Notes: a model not told the origin generated them from the sequence alone. 64,000 bases of DNA from Zizania palustris (GCA_019279435.1 JAAALK010000081.1:28343001-28407000); one strand, 5' to 3'. Counted from the stretch's first letter, positions 34,045 through 47,800 are shown. Program-made: numbers and translations.

Positions 34045-37000
34045 TTAGGATGCCTGTCTCTCGGTGTTTCTTTCACCAGAGGGCATTATTTGCTGGGAAT
34101 CTGAATGGGTAATCCTCCGAGACCTTCCAGAGACATGGTCAGGCGATACTTCTGAATGCGCTGGTACAGGTGCCAGCATACGATGAGCAGTTGTCATGTC
34201 ACCAGTTGGTGATGTCCCAAGACCATACATGACAGTTCCCATTGGATGATCAAATTTGCAATTAGGGCCAAACTTGCAGATGCCGTAGCGAGAGTAGAAA
34301 GTGCATATGGGCTCTCCCTGCAAGCAGAAGCAGAACATAGATGTTTAGGCAACATTTTTCATCGTTTACAATGTATTTATATTTTATTTCCAGTTTTTAA
34401 CATTGCATGATATCAACCAGCTAACGCTAAAATGTTTGGTAGGCTGCATAGCTATTACAAAAGAAACCAACTACACAGTAAATAGAATCATATATAAAAA
34501 TAGAATGCAGAGTCAGAGTGCTCAAAAGGTGGTCAGCACGGAAAAGAAGTCGGTGCCATAGGCATGACCATAACAAGATCATTAAGAAGGCGCAAAAACT
34601 AGGGTATGCAAAGTAAATTTAGTATTGTGCTAATCTTGAAAGTACAATTACTTGCACATCACGGTATCTGATTGTATATCAACAGCCAAAATTAACATGC
34701 AAATTCTCATCAAGATTCAGAAGTGGAAATTCTATTAGTACCATGGGACTCTGATTAGCCATCGTGTTCCTTTAAAAGTAAAGATAAACCAAAGACCAAG
34801 GGGGAGGACTGTTGGAAATAACACACTATTGGTTTCCCTCTGTCCCTAGGCTTATCATACCACTGAAAACACATTATCTTAGGATCTTAGGGTCTGCAAA
34901 GCTATAAAAGGCTGACTTACCGGCCGCAGTGGAAGACCTAATGAGCTCAGCGCACAGTTTGGAGTAGGGATTATTCTCTCCTTGGGGTGATGGAACTTGC
35001 ATACAGCACCAAACTTACAGTCTCCAGTCTTCATGTAGAACTGGCATTCAGGTTGGTCAGGTCGCTCTGGAAATATGCTCTCCCTTTGTACTGCATATAG
35101 TCCAACAGGAACAGACCCAGCTTGATATGATGAAAACATTCCCTGATCACCCATTGTAGGTGTTTCACTATGACGTGAGCCAGTATAGTATTGTGTATTT
35201 CCAGCTGTCCTCTGTTGATCATCTGAGGATGAAGAACCAATTTGTGCCTGAGAAATCATAAACACAACTGAGCAATCATATGTATTCTACCTAAAACCTA
35301 CAGAAATTATTACACAACACGTATTAACCTATAGAATGTGGATCAACATGGATACAAGTAAACTAACATTTTATACAGAAGACTAACAAACGAATGCTTG
35401 TTCATTCACTGAATCGGATTAACCTCTAATGGATGTCATGAACTAGGCAGTATAGTACAGATTTATATATTATGAACAGGAAATCAATAAGCTTTGTGTT
35501 AATATATTTTCAAGTAAATGTCACAAATCAACAAGTCATTGACAAAATTATCACAAAGATACAGATTTAGCATAAGATTTACCACAAAACTAAGTATTTA
35601 AGCCACTGTATCATAAAACTGCAGATTTAGCGACGAATTTATCACAAAACTACATATTTTAGAGGTTAGAATATTATAATCTTATCGCAAAGCTATGGTA
35701 TGATAATTTGATCTAGGTTTTATTCTAAGATTATAAACTCTAAAATATGTAGTTTTGTGATAATTTCATCGCTAAATCTGTAGTTTAAAATATTTAGTAT
35801 TGTGATAGATTTGGTGTTAATTGTTAAATCTGTAGTTTTGCGATAATTTTTTCAAATTACCTGTAGTTTAGCAAAATTTACTATATATTTTCAGTATGAA
35901 TTGATGAATTTCTGTTGACAAACAATGTGTATTATGAGTATGCTCTCAGCTAGTCACCCCCAAAACACAAGAGTGACCACATGACTTCAATGATGATTTG
36001 ATCAGTATAGACTACATAGAGTAGAAAGTAGTAGAAATAGAACATACCGTGTATGGATTCCACCCTGGAACTTGAACAAGACCTGGAGGAACAATCACTT
36101 GTGCATAGCTTGAATGGCCTGGCCACCTTGGACTTGCAATAAACGAAGCAGATCTTGACAAAGGCCAGTTTGTTACAGCCCCTGGGTAAGTATGCTGACC
36201 AGGAGACGTAGCTGATTGTCCAGGAGAATAAACAGAGCCACGTACAGCAACCATCGTATTAGATGGCTGTGGATGATGAAACTTACATGTGCTCCCAAAT
36301 TTGCACTGTCCTGTTCTTAAATAATAAGTGCATTCCTTCTCATTCTGCGGTAATAAAATTCAGGTAACTGGAACAAATCTTGTAGAGAAATTGCAAATAG
36401 AAAAAACATCTATGACATTAATCCCTTAAGTCTAACGAATACTAATAACGGATAATGGAAATTCAGAACAAACCAGACGTATCGGGTAGCCTAAAGCATT
36501 CAGCTGTACTCGAGTTGCCAGTGCAGCTTTTTCTCGGGGGTGGTGAAACTTGCATGTTGCCCCAAATTTGCATGTCCCAGTCTTCAAATAATACTGAAAA
36601 TGTGAAATACAATAAATGCAACAGAAAATAATGTAACTAAGTCATCAAAGTGAGATGTACTAACACAAAAAAACTTAAGCAGCTAGATTACAAATAGAAA
36701 GGTTGTCCAGAAAATCAAAACGATTCATATCACCATGGAAGGCACAATAAGTTTCCTAAAGCTAAACCAAATCGCTTGGACTAAGAGTTGGTTTGAATAC
36801 AAGTGACAAGTTTCATTCTATTCCAGTTTATTTGGAAACATCAAACATAGAGGTCAGAGGTGATCATTCTGCAAAATATAAATGTAATCATCCAAGTGTA
36901 TGGCTTGCAATAGAAAAGTTCATGTTACACTCAAGATCATGCTCTTTTAGCTCATTTAAGATACTACAACTGCAAGCACAGAAAAACATCAGGTAAAAGC

Positions 37001-40000
37001 ATCCAAAAGTACAATAGTAATTAGTAAGAATCCAAAAGTACAATAGTGTGGCCTCATTAAAAAGAGGCATGAGACAACTCCGATGGTAGCACTCACCAAA
37101 CTCAAAAAGAAAAAAAAAAGCACTGCAATTAAAAAATTATTTCAAGCCACATGGCTTCATTAAAATAATAATTTGATCATGCATTTATTCAAATAGTTTA
37201 TGCTACATATTGGGCTGACTGAAGAACCCCAAAAATACCTGCCAGCTTACCACACACAGGATGACTGAAGCTCAACAATAAAACAATTTCAGGCAATATT
37301 GTTTAAAATAGTTGAAAATAGAGGTTGAAAGTGAACCTATCAGATATATCAATTAACAGTTTATGTCAAGAGGATAAACTTACAAATATTGGGATGAGCG
37401 TATATGAATCACCACCAATGTGTTACCATTACATATTTACATGATAAAAGTATCAAACAGAGGAGGAAACTATTAGCATGGAAAATCTCACTTGGCATTC
37501 AGGTTGACCAACTCTTTGAGGATATTCACCCTTCATTCTTGCAGCAGCAACAGCCTGTTGATCAAAAGTCAAAACCATATCAACATCATGTACATCAAGT
37601 AAAGGGAGGAATGATGGAAAGTAGCACAAAAAGGCTGATCCCTGACTATCAATTTTACAAGTACAGATACAAAATGTATAAATTTTACAATCAAATCATG
37701 TTCCAAATATATATAACAATATAAAAAAAGTTGCTTAGATCTACATTCATAATTAATGAGAGGTTATCAAAACAGTTATATGCTCACCATGGAGACAAAT
37801 TACTATATGTTTTTCTTTTTGTTTTGGTTAATTGTTCAGCAGAATATATCTCACACATGAACCCAAAAGAACTACTCCAACATTTCTTTGTTATTAGGAG
37901 GGGAATCACTAGAATTGACAAAATACTTCAAGTGCCAAAAAATCTTGAAATTCACAAGAACACAACTTGTAGCATTAATATTTACCACACTATATTTGTA
38001 GAAATTGTGAAGACTAGAAAATCGTGAAAGTATTTTTTATGATGAATCTAGGCATACAGTTTTCATGAGACCTATCCAAATATAGGGTGTGTTTGGTTTG
38101 GAACTTTAATCAGTAACCCCATTTAAGTGAATTGGAACTTTTTTTAGATCAAGTACATCAGAACTTGAGGAAGTCATACAAAACTAAATGAAACAAGGCA
38201 GGGACAAGAATTGAAGACGAGATATACATAATGAAAAATATAATCTAATGCTGCAAAAAAGGGTGAAAGTATAGTTTTGTGTTACCATCTTACGATCTGA
38301 TGGATGATTAAATTTACAGGTCATCCCAAACCTGCACAAGCCAGTCCTCATGTAATAACTACAATCTGGTTCTCCAACACGCTCTGGGTATGGCCCAGCT
38401 TCCATGGCTTCTCCAAAATTCACCTGCCACATTGCCTCTGCAATTTAATTATAACAATGTCAATCAGTCATAAAAAAATATAGTGAAACTTATAAGCTGT
38501 TAGGATTATTGATATCGAAAGAGAGAATGTAACATGTAGTATGTGCTTAGTGCTTGCCATATGTAGCATTTAATCAGTTACCAGCTAAAGCATAAATGTT
38601 TAGAAAACATACCATGCACACATCAACTAGTAACAAAACAACCGTGGAAAAGAGCAAATGTCAAAATGTTGTCCTTTATGCAAAGCTAGAGAGTTCAGAC
38701 AATAAAAGGATCAACTCAATTTATTCATTGCACAATCATGTAGAACACATCAAAATTGACCTGCACCAGGGCATAGTTGAACTATCAAGGCAGTGCAAGA
38801 CAATGGAAATCTCAATTATCATAAGAAAGGACACCCTGTGATACTGATAAACAACGTTGTATTTATTACTTTATGTACCAGGTCTTCAAAGTAAAAGTGA
38901 TGCAAAGTTACATCGAGAAAAAAGAAAATTGTCCATAAAGAAAAGAGAAAATGGACACCAAGTGTTGCTGGCAGCTGAGTGAGATAGAGATGCTAGCAGC
39001 AGCATTCTACAAAAAAGATTACTAATCAATATAATTGAAGAATTCAAGATCTCAATTGGAGCGAGCAAACACCACATGAGGACTGAGAATTGGACAGAAT
39101 AATGCGAAGGGAAAATAAGTATACAAGAAAAACAAAATAATAACTTCTAGATATGAATCAAATAACTCAAATTACAACACAAACTGGAAGCTTTCCAAAA
39201 CTGAACTACACACGACTCAAATGCCACCAAAAAACAGATTAACTAAAGATCCACTACCTACGAATAAACCTTGCTCAAATCATAAACGACAAACAAACCA
39301 GACTCATACAGGTATTTCCCAACTTTAAATTGAAATTCCAGTTCACTACATCTCTGCAATTTCCCTTCCAAGCATAGTTATTAAGGCGGTAAGGCAAGGC
39401 GCATGAGGACAGCCTTAACTTTTGAGCGGTAAGGCAAGGCGCATGAGGACAGCCTTAACTTTTGTGCGGTAAGGCGTAAGCCGTAAGGAGAAGCAATGCC
39501 TTACTCACATAGAAAATATAGGATTTAAGAAAAATATCAATAGATAATAGTAAATTCCAAATTGCAATAGCAATATAGCATTATAAAAGTAGCAATAACT
39601 ATGCTTCCAAGACCAACTAATCCAAAAAAGCTCCTCCCTTCCAAAACATTCATCATTCCTTCTTCAAATAACCATGATAAAACTGTCAGGAACTCGCCGG
39701 AGAAACGACGGGGATCACGTCGCCAGCAAGCTCAAGGGCCAAACACAAGCAGACGGACAGGGGGTATGAAAACTGTGCTAACTTTGGCACTTTCTTTATT
39801 TGCTATTCCTTTGATTAAGTAGCCCATTACATGGCAAGTACTATTCTATAGAAAGGGTTTTATTTTGTCCTTATAATCAGGACTGCTACCTTAATTCAGG
39901 ATATACTCCCATACATAGGCTAGAGACTAAATAGGAAACCATAATAATTTGCACCCAAGGATTATTCCGACAAAAACAAAGTAACAAAGCTTAATAAATC

Positions 40001-43000
40001 CAAAGGTGAGGCGAGGTGGTGGACTACCGCCTTACCACCTTACCGCCTAAGGCATAAGGCAAGGCGACGCCTTAAGCTTATAGGATTTAGAAAAAATATC
40101 ATTATATAAGGAGTAAATTATAAATAACAATACCAATATTGCATGATAAAAATAGCAACACAATACCAAGTTGATATATTGTCACTTCAAATACCTTATG
40201 AGAATAAAAATATATAGTTCAAATTGCAATAACACATTTAAAATTATGTCTAATATTATATTTAAAATTCATTTAATAATCTACTTATATAAATCTGATC
40301 AAACAGCCTATTTAAAGCACACAGCCCAGCCCATTTAAAGCCCATTAGTATTTTTCATCTCTCAACCCTAACTTCTCTTCCACTCCTCTCTCTCAGCTCA
40401 CTCTTCCAGCCGCCACACCCCTCTTCCTCTCTTCTCTCCCCCCTCTTCCACACCGCATCGTGCCTGACCTCGACGCTCCGCGCCGAATCTAATCTCTCCA
40501 CACCAGATCTGGCCTCTGCGCGCCGAGCCACACGAGGGAGTACCCTGGGGGTAGTAAGGCGTCAGGATGCCTTACCCCCGCCGACTGCCTTTTCGCTAAA
40601 GCGACGCCTTGATAACTATGCATCAAACATATTTCTAGGATTCACTTTTCTCTACCCAAATCAAAACTCTACAACATGGACCGCATCAGACTCAAATGAT
40701 GCCCTTAACAAAAAAATTCCACCACACAACTGTACTTCTAGAAAAAATAATTCATACAAAGTGTGCTTGCAAACACAAGAGAGATCCAACACCAATATCC
40801 TGTTGACACTATAAAACAACCATACCAGTTCATTAATCAACATCTAGACTGTCTACACTATAAAAAACAAAGCTAAAGACCTAAGAAGGTGCGGCGCACC
40901 TTCATCAGAACCATGGGGCCCGATCACAGAGGCTGCAACAGCAAGTGCGGTAGCAGCAACTGAGAAACCCTCCCTGTCAGCACCAAAGCTGACACTGCCC
41001 ATCAATGGCGTCTCCTTCACAGCCACCCAAGACATCGGATCAGCAACACAATCTCAGGTATTCGTATACTTGGGCTAGATAGTTCAGAAAGAACCATGTA
41101 CCCATATTTATAACCATAAAACAACGGAAACGGAAACTAAGAGGACTAAAGCGTTTCCCTTTTTTCAGCAAAAAGAAACCTATACCAGTATACCGCTTAC
41201 GTTGCAGCGCAGTCTAAGGAAAAGGAATAACTGAATTTATTGTAGTATACAAGATACATCACAACACATCAAGTATTAAAGTTGCACAAAGAAAAGGTTG
41301 AACTGATCATAACATTTCAAAATAATTGAGAATAGAACTGTCATAAGATAAGGATGGGTTGTCACATTTATAAGCTTCCAATGAATTCTTTCATGTACCA
41401 AATCTGTAAGAAAATACATACTATCTCCATTACAGCATAACCAAAAAAAGGCAAAAATGAATTTATCATTTTCTACATAATACCTCGTGACACATGAAGT
41501 TCTAAACAATGGAAAATATGACTATGAAATAAGGATGGGCTGTCACATTGATAAACTTCTAATGAAATATTTCATATACAATCTCTGTTAACAGAACGTC
41601 AAGCAAAGTTACTTCAAGTAAGAGGGGAGCCATGAGTTGCATCAGAAGTAACATACAGATAATTCAGGATTCTATTGCATCAAACTCCATGTGAAGACAA
41701 AAAAATGAAATTGACCTTGCTAATTTTGCATATGAGAAAACAAGCCAAAATATTGGAAATCTCTAAATTATCACAGATATGAAAGTATAACTTAATTGTT
41801 TTAAGAAAAGCACAATTCAATTTATAGGCAAGAAAACTATGAACAGTCTTCAGAGACAGCACAAAATTTAAGTCACGAATACTAGTAGACAAGCTATCCC
41901 ACCGATACTCTGACCTATCTTCCAAAACTGAAGTATCCATACCATTTCCTGCATTGTCCTATAAGTCAAACTGCAATCAGTTTAGCACCTCACCAGTCCA
42001 TTTTTTAAACAGGAACAGTAGTGGTTTTAAAAAAACTAAGGAAGTACATCCAAAGACCTTTAATGTACTGCAATTCAGAAATTTTGCATCATAATTACAT
42101 CCAAAAATCAATCTATAAAAATATTTGTGGCCAAATATAGGAATGCATATCTTACTTCAGCCATATAGCACAATTGAGTCCACAATTACAGTGGCATTGC
42201 TTGACTCGAAATGAAAGGTAACCAAACCCCTGCATGCCCTCATGATTCTTTCCAAAACCAACAATCACACTAAAACACCTTCCCTGCCTTCCAAAAAAAA
42301 GTATTCTTTCCAATTGAGATTCTTACTGAGTTACTGTTAACATATAAGCATCATCGATGACCACCAACATCCAACAGACGCACAAACAAAACCCACATAG
42401 AACTCACCACCAACAACAAATCCACCGCACAAAACTTGTCAGCATTGCAAGAACGACACAAACAGAGCCCTCCTGCGGGCAGTGGGATACCAACTCTGCT
42501 CAAAGAGCTCGCCCTCCCGTCCAGATGCAGCGTCCCAATCCAGCAGGAGCAACTTTTCCAATGTGATATTGTGCCCATGCGCATAGATTACGATTACGAC
42601 CCCATCGTCGTTTAAGCGGGACCGCTCCTGCACAGAGCCCGCACTATGCTCCAACACCGGCTTCCATCAAAAGTACCCGAAACCCTCACCCGCTACACCC
42701 GCGACCGACACAACAGTGCCATCAGCATTGCTCGGTTGCACGCCCCTAGCGCCATCCAAACCCTAGCACCGTAGCACCGAATCGGCGAAAACCCAGCTTC
42801 CCCGCGAGCAAAAACCAATCGAAACCTACCCCAGCCGGCACCCGCCGCCTCCGCTCCGCCTCGCAGAAGAGCGAGCGACCCGTCACGCGGGAAAAAAAAA
42901 GTAAAGCGCGGGACGAAGGAGCCTAGGAGGATGAGGAGGAGGCAACGGCGCGCGGTTCGGCTCACCTTCGTCGGCCCCGCGCTCGTGGGGCCCGATCGTC

Positions 43001-43092
43001 GCGGCGGCCGCTGCGGCGGCCGACGAGGACGAGCCCTCCCCCGCCCCCGCGTCGCCGACTCCCCCACCAGCGCCGACGGACGGCGCCGCCAT
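34045..43092 (-). CDS. ZFN1: ZFN1-type protein with five CCCH zinc fingers
   Basis: Seven exons: 43092-42966, 38437-38286, 37554-37492, 36593-36474, 36344-36048, 35247-34921 and 34317-34045. All are GT/AG with consistent phase, giving 452 residues. The Ala/Ser-rich N-terminus ends IGPHERGADE. Five fingers of the form CX8CX5CX3H start at C68, C113, C159, C321 and C367. Fingers 1-3 are clustered, then a Ser/Gly/Pro linker contains WPLSRSASFIASPRWPGHSS, then fingers 4-5 follow. Finger 2 spans the exon 3/4 junction. Architecture and linker match plant ZFN1/ZFN3, nuclear proteins thought to bind RNA or DNA. Intron 1 is 4.5 kb and contains a decayed hAT element plus an exon-1-like sequence at 41035-40900 that could supply another N-terminus. 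Confidence 0.93.
35510..35875. repeat. Long hairpin repeat in CCCH intron 5
   Basis: Two arms, about 35570-35680 and 35715-35860, are reverse complements over long stretches such as CACAAAACTACATATTTTAG. It is probably a foldback MITE and would form a long stem in the pre-mRNA. Confidence 0.7.
39373..40620. mobile_element. Decayed non-autonomous hAT in CCCH intron 1
   Basis: Ends are CATAGTTATTAAGGCG and, reversed, CATAGTTATCAAGGCG. They resemble the CATGGTTGTCACGGCG termini of the 177-3956 family. Flanking 8-mers (CTTCCAAG and CATCAAAC) agree at only 5 of 8 positions. TAAGGCG/CGCCTTA motifs fill the subterminal parts, and a 40-bp unit starting near 39386 is directly repeated. An extra terminus-like AACTATG at 39597 and a second CGCCTTA cluster at about 40020-40075 suggest an internal insertion or rearrangement. 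No transposase is present. Confidence 0.65.
40900..41035 (-). other. Possible alternative first coding exon of the CCCH gene
   Basis: From an ATG at 41035 the minus strand is open for 45 codons to a donor GAAG|GTGCGC at 40900. It ends in VAASVIGPHGSDE, which parallels the end of exon 1 (AAATIGPHERGADE, donor GAAG|GTGAGC). The splice phase (1) is identical, so it would join exon 2 in frame. It lies inside intron 1. It could be a used alternative exon or a relic of an exon duplication. Confidence 0.45.
41340..41600. repeat. Direct repeat pair in CCCH intron 1
   Basis: Two diverged copies, about 182 bp apart (near 41350 and 41532), share AAGGATGGGYTGTCACATT followed by ATAARCTTC. The origin is unclear. 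Confidence 0.5.
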
Positions 43093-43430
43093 CACCGCCG
43101 CCCCCGCATCGCCAGATCCCCTCGCCGTCGGTCGCGCGCGTGAGGAGAAGCGAGGTGGAGGAAGGGGAATGAGAGGAACGAGGCGTCCCCGTTCGGACAG
43201 CCAGTCGTTTTGTTCCGCCCTCGCCCCCGCTTTTTTTCACCGCCGCGGCCGCGCCCTCCGCACCCCCCCTCCTCCCTCCGCTTACGCCAACTAACCGAAC
43301 CCCCCCCCCCCTGTCAACCGGGGTTACCACGGCTACGGCCACACCAACCTGTGCACACACATAGCCCATGTGGTACGCTAGTCCGACAACGTGTCGTGTC
43401 GTCGGGCGTCGGCGCCGGTGATGTAATGTA
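43093..43430 (-). promoter_or_regulatory. GC-rich 5' UTR and promoter region of the CCCH gene
   Basis: The sequence upstream of the ATG at 43092 is strongly GC-rich for about 300 bases and then becomes AT-rich. No TATA box is evident, and the start site cannot be placed. Confidence 0.4.
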
Positions 43431-43940
43431 GTTGTGATATAGCCTAAATCTTTTCGGTATTATATTTTTGGTTGTTACCGTCTCCTATCTTTGACACCGC
43501 ACCCCGAGAAAAAGAGTGTAGGTGGCATGGCGTGACGGCTAGAAGATAGGTTGCTTTGTGTTTTTCTTTCGCGATGACAAGGATATTACGTGTTTGCATG
43601 CAAAAGGGGTAGTTATCTGATAATGGGAAGTCAAGTTCAGCAATGATGCAAAGTACATCACGCTATTGATAGCGTGTACTTTGGCAAAGACAATGTAATC
43701 TTCGATTGTGGTTTTGATTCTCTTTAGTGTTGTGTTTTTATTTATTGTAGGGTAGGACGATAGCATGTTGTGGTGATAGCGTGTAATAGTGATATCGGTG
43801 CCGTGATTTATGAAAAGCTAGATAGAGTTGTCATAGCGTAACGTAATAGATATATATTTGAGTATAACTTTATTTAGTTGTTATTGTGGCTAATATTAAA
43901 TACGAACAAAAAATAAGTACGAGTGCTATATTATATTGAC

Positions 43941-43971
<31 letters not shown>

Positions 43972-44640
43972 CTTTGTATTTTTATTGTGATGATGAGGTT
44001 GTGTCTACTCTGAGTATAAGTGAGGTAAGAAAAGGAGGCACTAGATGACTTGTAAGGAGTGACACATATGCGTAATTTTGCATATACACACAAGCAACAC
44101 ATGCCACATAATTATATGGATGTATTTTTTATAATAAATATATTAATACCATTTTTACATATCAATTTCTAATATATTTACATATATTACTGATTTAAAA
44201 TTTAGATTTTTCTGGCTATGCGCATTCCAGTATTTTGTCTATTTGAGACCGGAGTAGTTTACCTATTGAATATGTAAATACTAATGATATATTCTTACAT
44301 TTGTACTTATGAATATTTTAGTTAATTTCCATGTTCCTAGGAAAATAACACTCATTCAAGATATGTATATTCTATCGATAGTATTACGCTTCCAGTATAT
44401 CAATCGTAACCATTAATTTTAAAGGATAGTTCTATATTTTTAATCGAGGAATGTTGGTATACCATCATTAGTGTTTTTCATATAATACTAGCGCATCTTC
44501 GTCTTCTGAACAGTTTTGTCGTACATACATTTTACTACCGCTCATTAAGTTAGAAATAGAAATTATTTTGAACAATTCAAGAACTAAATATTAATTATTA
44601 GAATGCACTTTTATGTAGAATGTAAATTAAAAATTCTCTG
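43431..44640. other. AT-rich spacer between the divergent genes
   Basis: No gene is seen. A TAGA microsatellite of about eight units lies at 43941-43972. Confidence 0.5.
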
Positions 44641-45425
44641 TATATTTCAGGGTAGGATGGCACATGGCAGCCAAGAAAAAAAAAGTTTTGCAGTATTGCA
44701 CCCGGGCAACTACTGTGTACCCGTAGCAGAGGACGCCGCGGCTGGAACCAACCGCCTCCTCCCGTCCCGTCCCGTTCCGTTCCGCGCAGGATCATCCTCT
44801 CTCCGTCCGATCTCCATCGGACGTCCAGCAATCGTCCACGCCGGCTCGGCCCGCTCCGCACGTGCGGCCATCCGTCCCGCACACGTGGCGACCGAGGTGG
44901 GAACGCGGCGACCTGGGCCGTCAAAAGGAGTCAGGCGGGGGCTGGGGTGGGCCCACGCGCGTGCCGGTCGGGGGCCCACCCACCGACGCCCGAGCGTCGC
45001 CTCGCCGCCACCCCGGGACCACAAGAGGCGGGACCCGCCTGCAGCGACCCGGATCTGGGCCCCGGCCGCGTGAGCGAGGGCGGGCGGGCGCGCCACCTGT
45101 CGGCGCCGGATAGGGGGAGGCTCGCGCGCACGCCGCCGCCCGCTTACCCACGCGCGGGAGAGACGCGGACAGGTGGGCCCGGACGCGGGCGGTGGCACAG
45201 CGGGGTAGATGCGCGGGTGGGTGGGTGGGTGTTGGTGGCGCGCCGCGAGAGGGCCTCAGCGGAAGGGGGAATTTATTGCGGGGGGGGGGGGGAGGGACCC
45301 ACGCCGTCAGAAAATTGAAGAGGTTTGACCCCGGCGGCGGCGGCTGGGATTTGATTCCTGGGATCGGAGAAGCCGTTTGTTTTGCCGGGGCTGGGATTTC
45401 GCTTTCGTTTTTTTTTCTAAGACGC
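44641..45425. other. GC-rich island without a gene
   Basis: This block is about 780 bp and sharply GC-rich between AT-rich flanks. It holds several GTGGGCCC/GGGCCCAC motifs, a GGGT run at 45210-45232 and a 13-14 base G run near 45280. Its long reading frames on both strands are compositional. It may be a promoter remnant or a captured fragment. Confidence 0.4.
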
Positions 45426-46472
45426 ATGCGTCATGCGATCACACGATGATCCGAGCTTTTCATCTCTCTGAATGTTTTCTTTTTCACGTCAGGAAATGTG
45501 TCAAGATTAGCTGGGAGGCTGCACTTTTCGAGCTAGTTGAGTGTGAACGAGTCAAGTCGAGTCGGTTCGGGCTTAGACTCAATCGACCTAGATTTGATCG
45601 GTTCAAATGGTCTGGCGAGCTAAAATCCGTGTTCAGCTTGAGTTTGGTTGAGTCATGATGCAGCTCGGCTCGACAGAATCATTGGTGCAGCCGATGATGG
45701 CTTCGGACGGTGTGTGCTACCTAGGGGAGGAAGCGGTGGGGGCACGATGAACGTCTGGTTACGTCGGGCAGCGACGACTAACATGCACGGCGCCGGGGCA
45801 ACGAGGACCGTGGGTAACGACGATAGAAGAGTAGATTCACTTTATGTGCTGATGACCGAGCCAATGAGCTAGCTCTTGAGTCGGCTCGGTTCGGCCACTG
45901 GTTGAACCAAAAGGGTCGACTCAAGTTTGGCTCGACGACACTGTTAATCGAGCTAGGCTTGGTTCGATTCGACCGAGTCCGAACTGTTTCATGAGCCCCC
46001 AAACGATCACCCCTACCATCACATAAATTGCTTACCTCGTTAGTGAGAAACAATGTCTATTACAGTCCGTTCACTTTTAGAGGTACGACAATTTTTATTT
46101 TTGTCATTGTTAGTAACGGGTGTTATACACATCCCGTCAATATCAAATTAAAATATTTGGATGTGTGAATCCTAACACTGGACATAAAAAACACTAATAT
46201 AAAATGAAATTACATATGTTCTTATTTCCTAGGATAAATGCAAGCAAATAAAATGAAATTGTGTAGAAGTGTTTTTATTCTTAGTCTTAAGACATGATGT
46301 TTTTTATATTTTTTAATCACAAAATGAAATCATGTGGTAGAATATGACAACAGTGGAAAATGCTTCAAGATGTGTATATGGCCAAGTATTCCAAAAGTGG
46401 GAAACTTTTCCCAAAGTCAAAGGTAGAGCAAAGCCATTGGTTTTGCTTCCAATGCCACTCATCTTAAACATG
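45426..46472. other. Repeat-like spacer
   Basis: 45524-45990 contains repeated CGAGTCGGTTCGG and GGCTCGACG motifs on both strands, likely an unclassified transposon. The rest is AT-rich. Confidence 0.4.
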
Positions 46473-46474
46473 TA

Positions 46475-46705
46475 CTCCTTCCATTAACTTTTAAATGATG
46501 TGGTTGACTTTTATCTCAATGTTTGATCATTCTTTATTCAAAAAAATTATGCAAATATGCAAAAATATAAGTTATAATTGAAGTGTTTTCAGTAAAAAAC
46601 AAATTATAACAAAATAAATGGTATTTCAATTTTTTTTTGAATAAAATAAATAGTCAAACGTTAATATAAAAGTCATATACGTCGTTTAAAAGTAAACGGA
46701 ACGAG
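46475..46705. mobile_element. Stowaway MITE
   Basis: Ends CTCCTTCCATTAACTTTTAA and reversed CTCGTTCCGTTTACTTTTAA are flanked by TA on both sides. This is the classic Tc1/Mariner-derived layout. Confidence 0.85.
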
Positions 46706-46840
46706 TACTTGCAACTATACATTGTGGTGAGCAAATGGAAATCCTTAATAATAAGTAGAGTACTTTGAAAACAAACAATTCCCTTGTTGCAACAACTATA
46801 AGATGCACCTAGTTTGTGGTTAGTTTAAAGATTATTTATT

Positions 46841-47077
46841 CTCTCCGGTGTACAAATAATAGTCGTTTTGGTTTTTATTGAGAGTGTACAAATATTAGTC
46901 ATCCCATCAATCGAAGCATTGCTGCCAAATGAGATGTGGTCATCGGGAGTTGAACTTGGTAGCACCACTAAAATCTAGGCTCCATAACCAATTGAGACAA
47001 TCCTTGTAACTTTATTTAATATCACCTTGGTATGTGTAATTTTGTCTAAACGACTAATATTTGTACACCGGAGGGAG
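46841..47077. mobile_element. Stowaway MITE
   Basis: Ends CTCTCCGGTGTACAAATA and reversed CTCCCTCCGGTGTACAAATA are present. TA flanks the right side; the left TA has mutated. Confidence 0.75.
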
Positions 47078-47352
47078 TAGTTGAGAAGCTATGGTCTTTA
47101 ATTGTTGACTTATCTTAATCCAAAGGTCAAATGCTACCTTTTTTTTCGTTTCACTTTTCAAGATAGAAGCTACGTGCGTGTAATGGTCAAACGCCATTGG
47201 AATTAAGAATAACCAAAATGTGAACATCGCCATCGGGAAAATACTAACATTGTGAAAACTAAAATAGGAAAAATATAGGAATGTCTCATATTATAAAATA
47301 TTAATATAGGATCTCAAAACACAAGAATACTAGAGATGTTGTCTTTAGATAG

Positions 47353-47800
47353 TGTTGGCGCGAAGGATTACGCTAACAGGTTTAAAATAACTTTGAAGGG
47401 TTGACTGTTTGAAATGGTTGATTACGGACCGATCTAGACCTCCGCTGAGGATAATAACCTTGGATCAGTTCGAAGTACTTCTGTTTGTATTAGTATTTGA
47501 TGTCTTTTTTACAGTAGAAAGGAGGAGGTATTTATAGGCATGAGTACAATAGGAAAAAAATATTTCGGCCTCTAGATACAACTGTCATAGTGGGCACCGT
47601 ACTCGGGGCTCCATACTCAGGGCTCCATAGGGCCAAAAAGGTTAAACGTCATGTGAACACTTAGATAAAGCAGATGTTTTGTCTCTTTTGGTGGCGCCGC
47701 TTCGTAATAGGAGACTCCGGGAATACTCTGGTGACGAGGCTCATGCAAAGGCTATATGCTTCGAAGGCGAAGCCCACTCTGGGTTTACGCGCAAGCTTTG
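47353..47800 (-). mobile_element. LTR-like remnant
   Basis: The plus strand opens GTGTTGGCGCGAAGG. Read on the minus strand there is a TATAAATACC box in the middle and a terminal CGCGCCAACA. No partner LTR or target duplication is seen, so this is tentative. Confidence 0.4.

Noticed and set aside
42351..42657. Frames on both strands just downstream of CCCH exon 1
   Set aside because: They lie in the first intron, are short and overlap on opposite strands, and show no known domain.
44603..45449. Several 60-168 codon frames on both strands
   Set aside because: They are Arg/Pro/Gly-rich and follow the GC content of the island.
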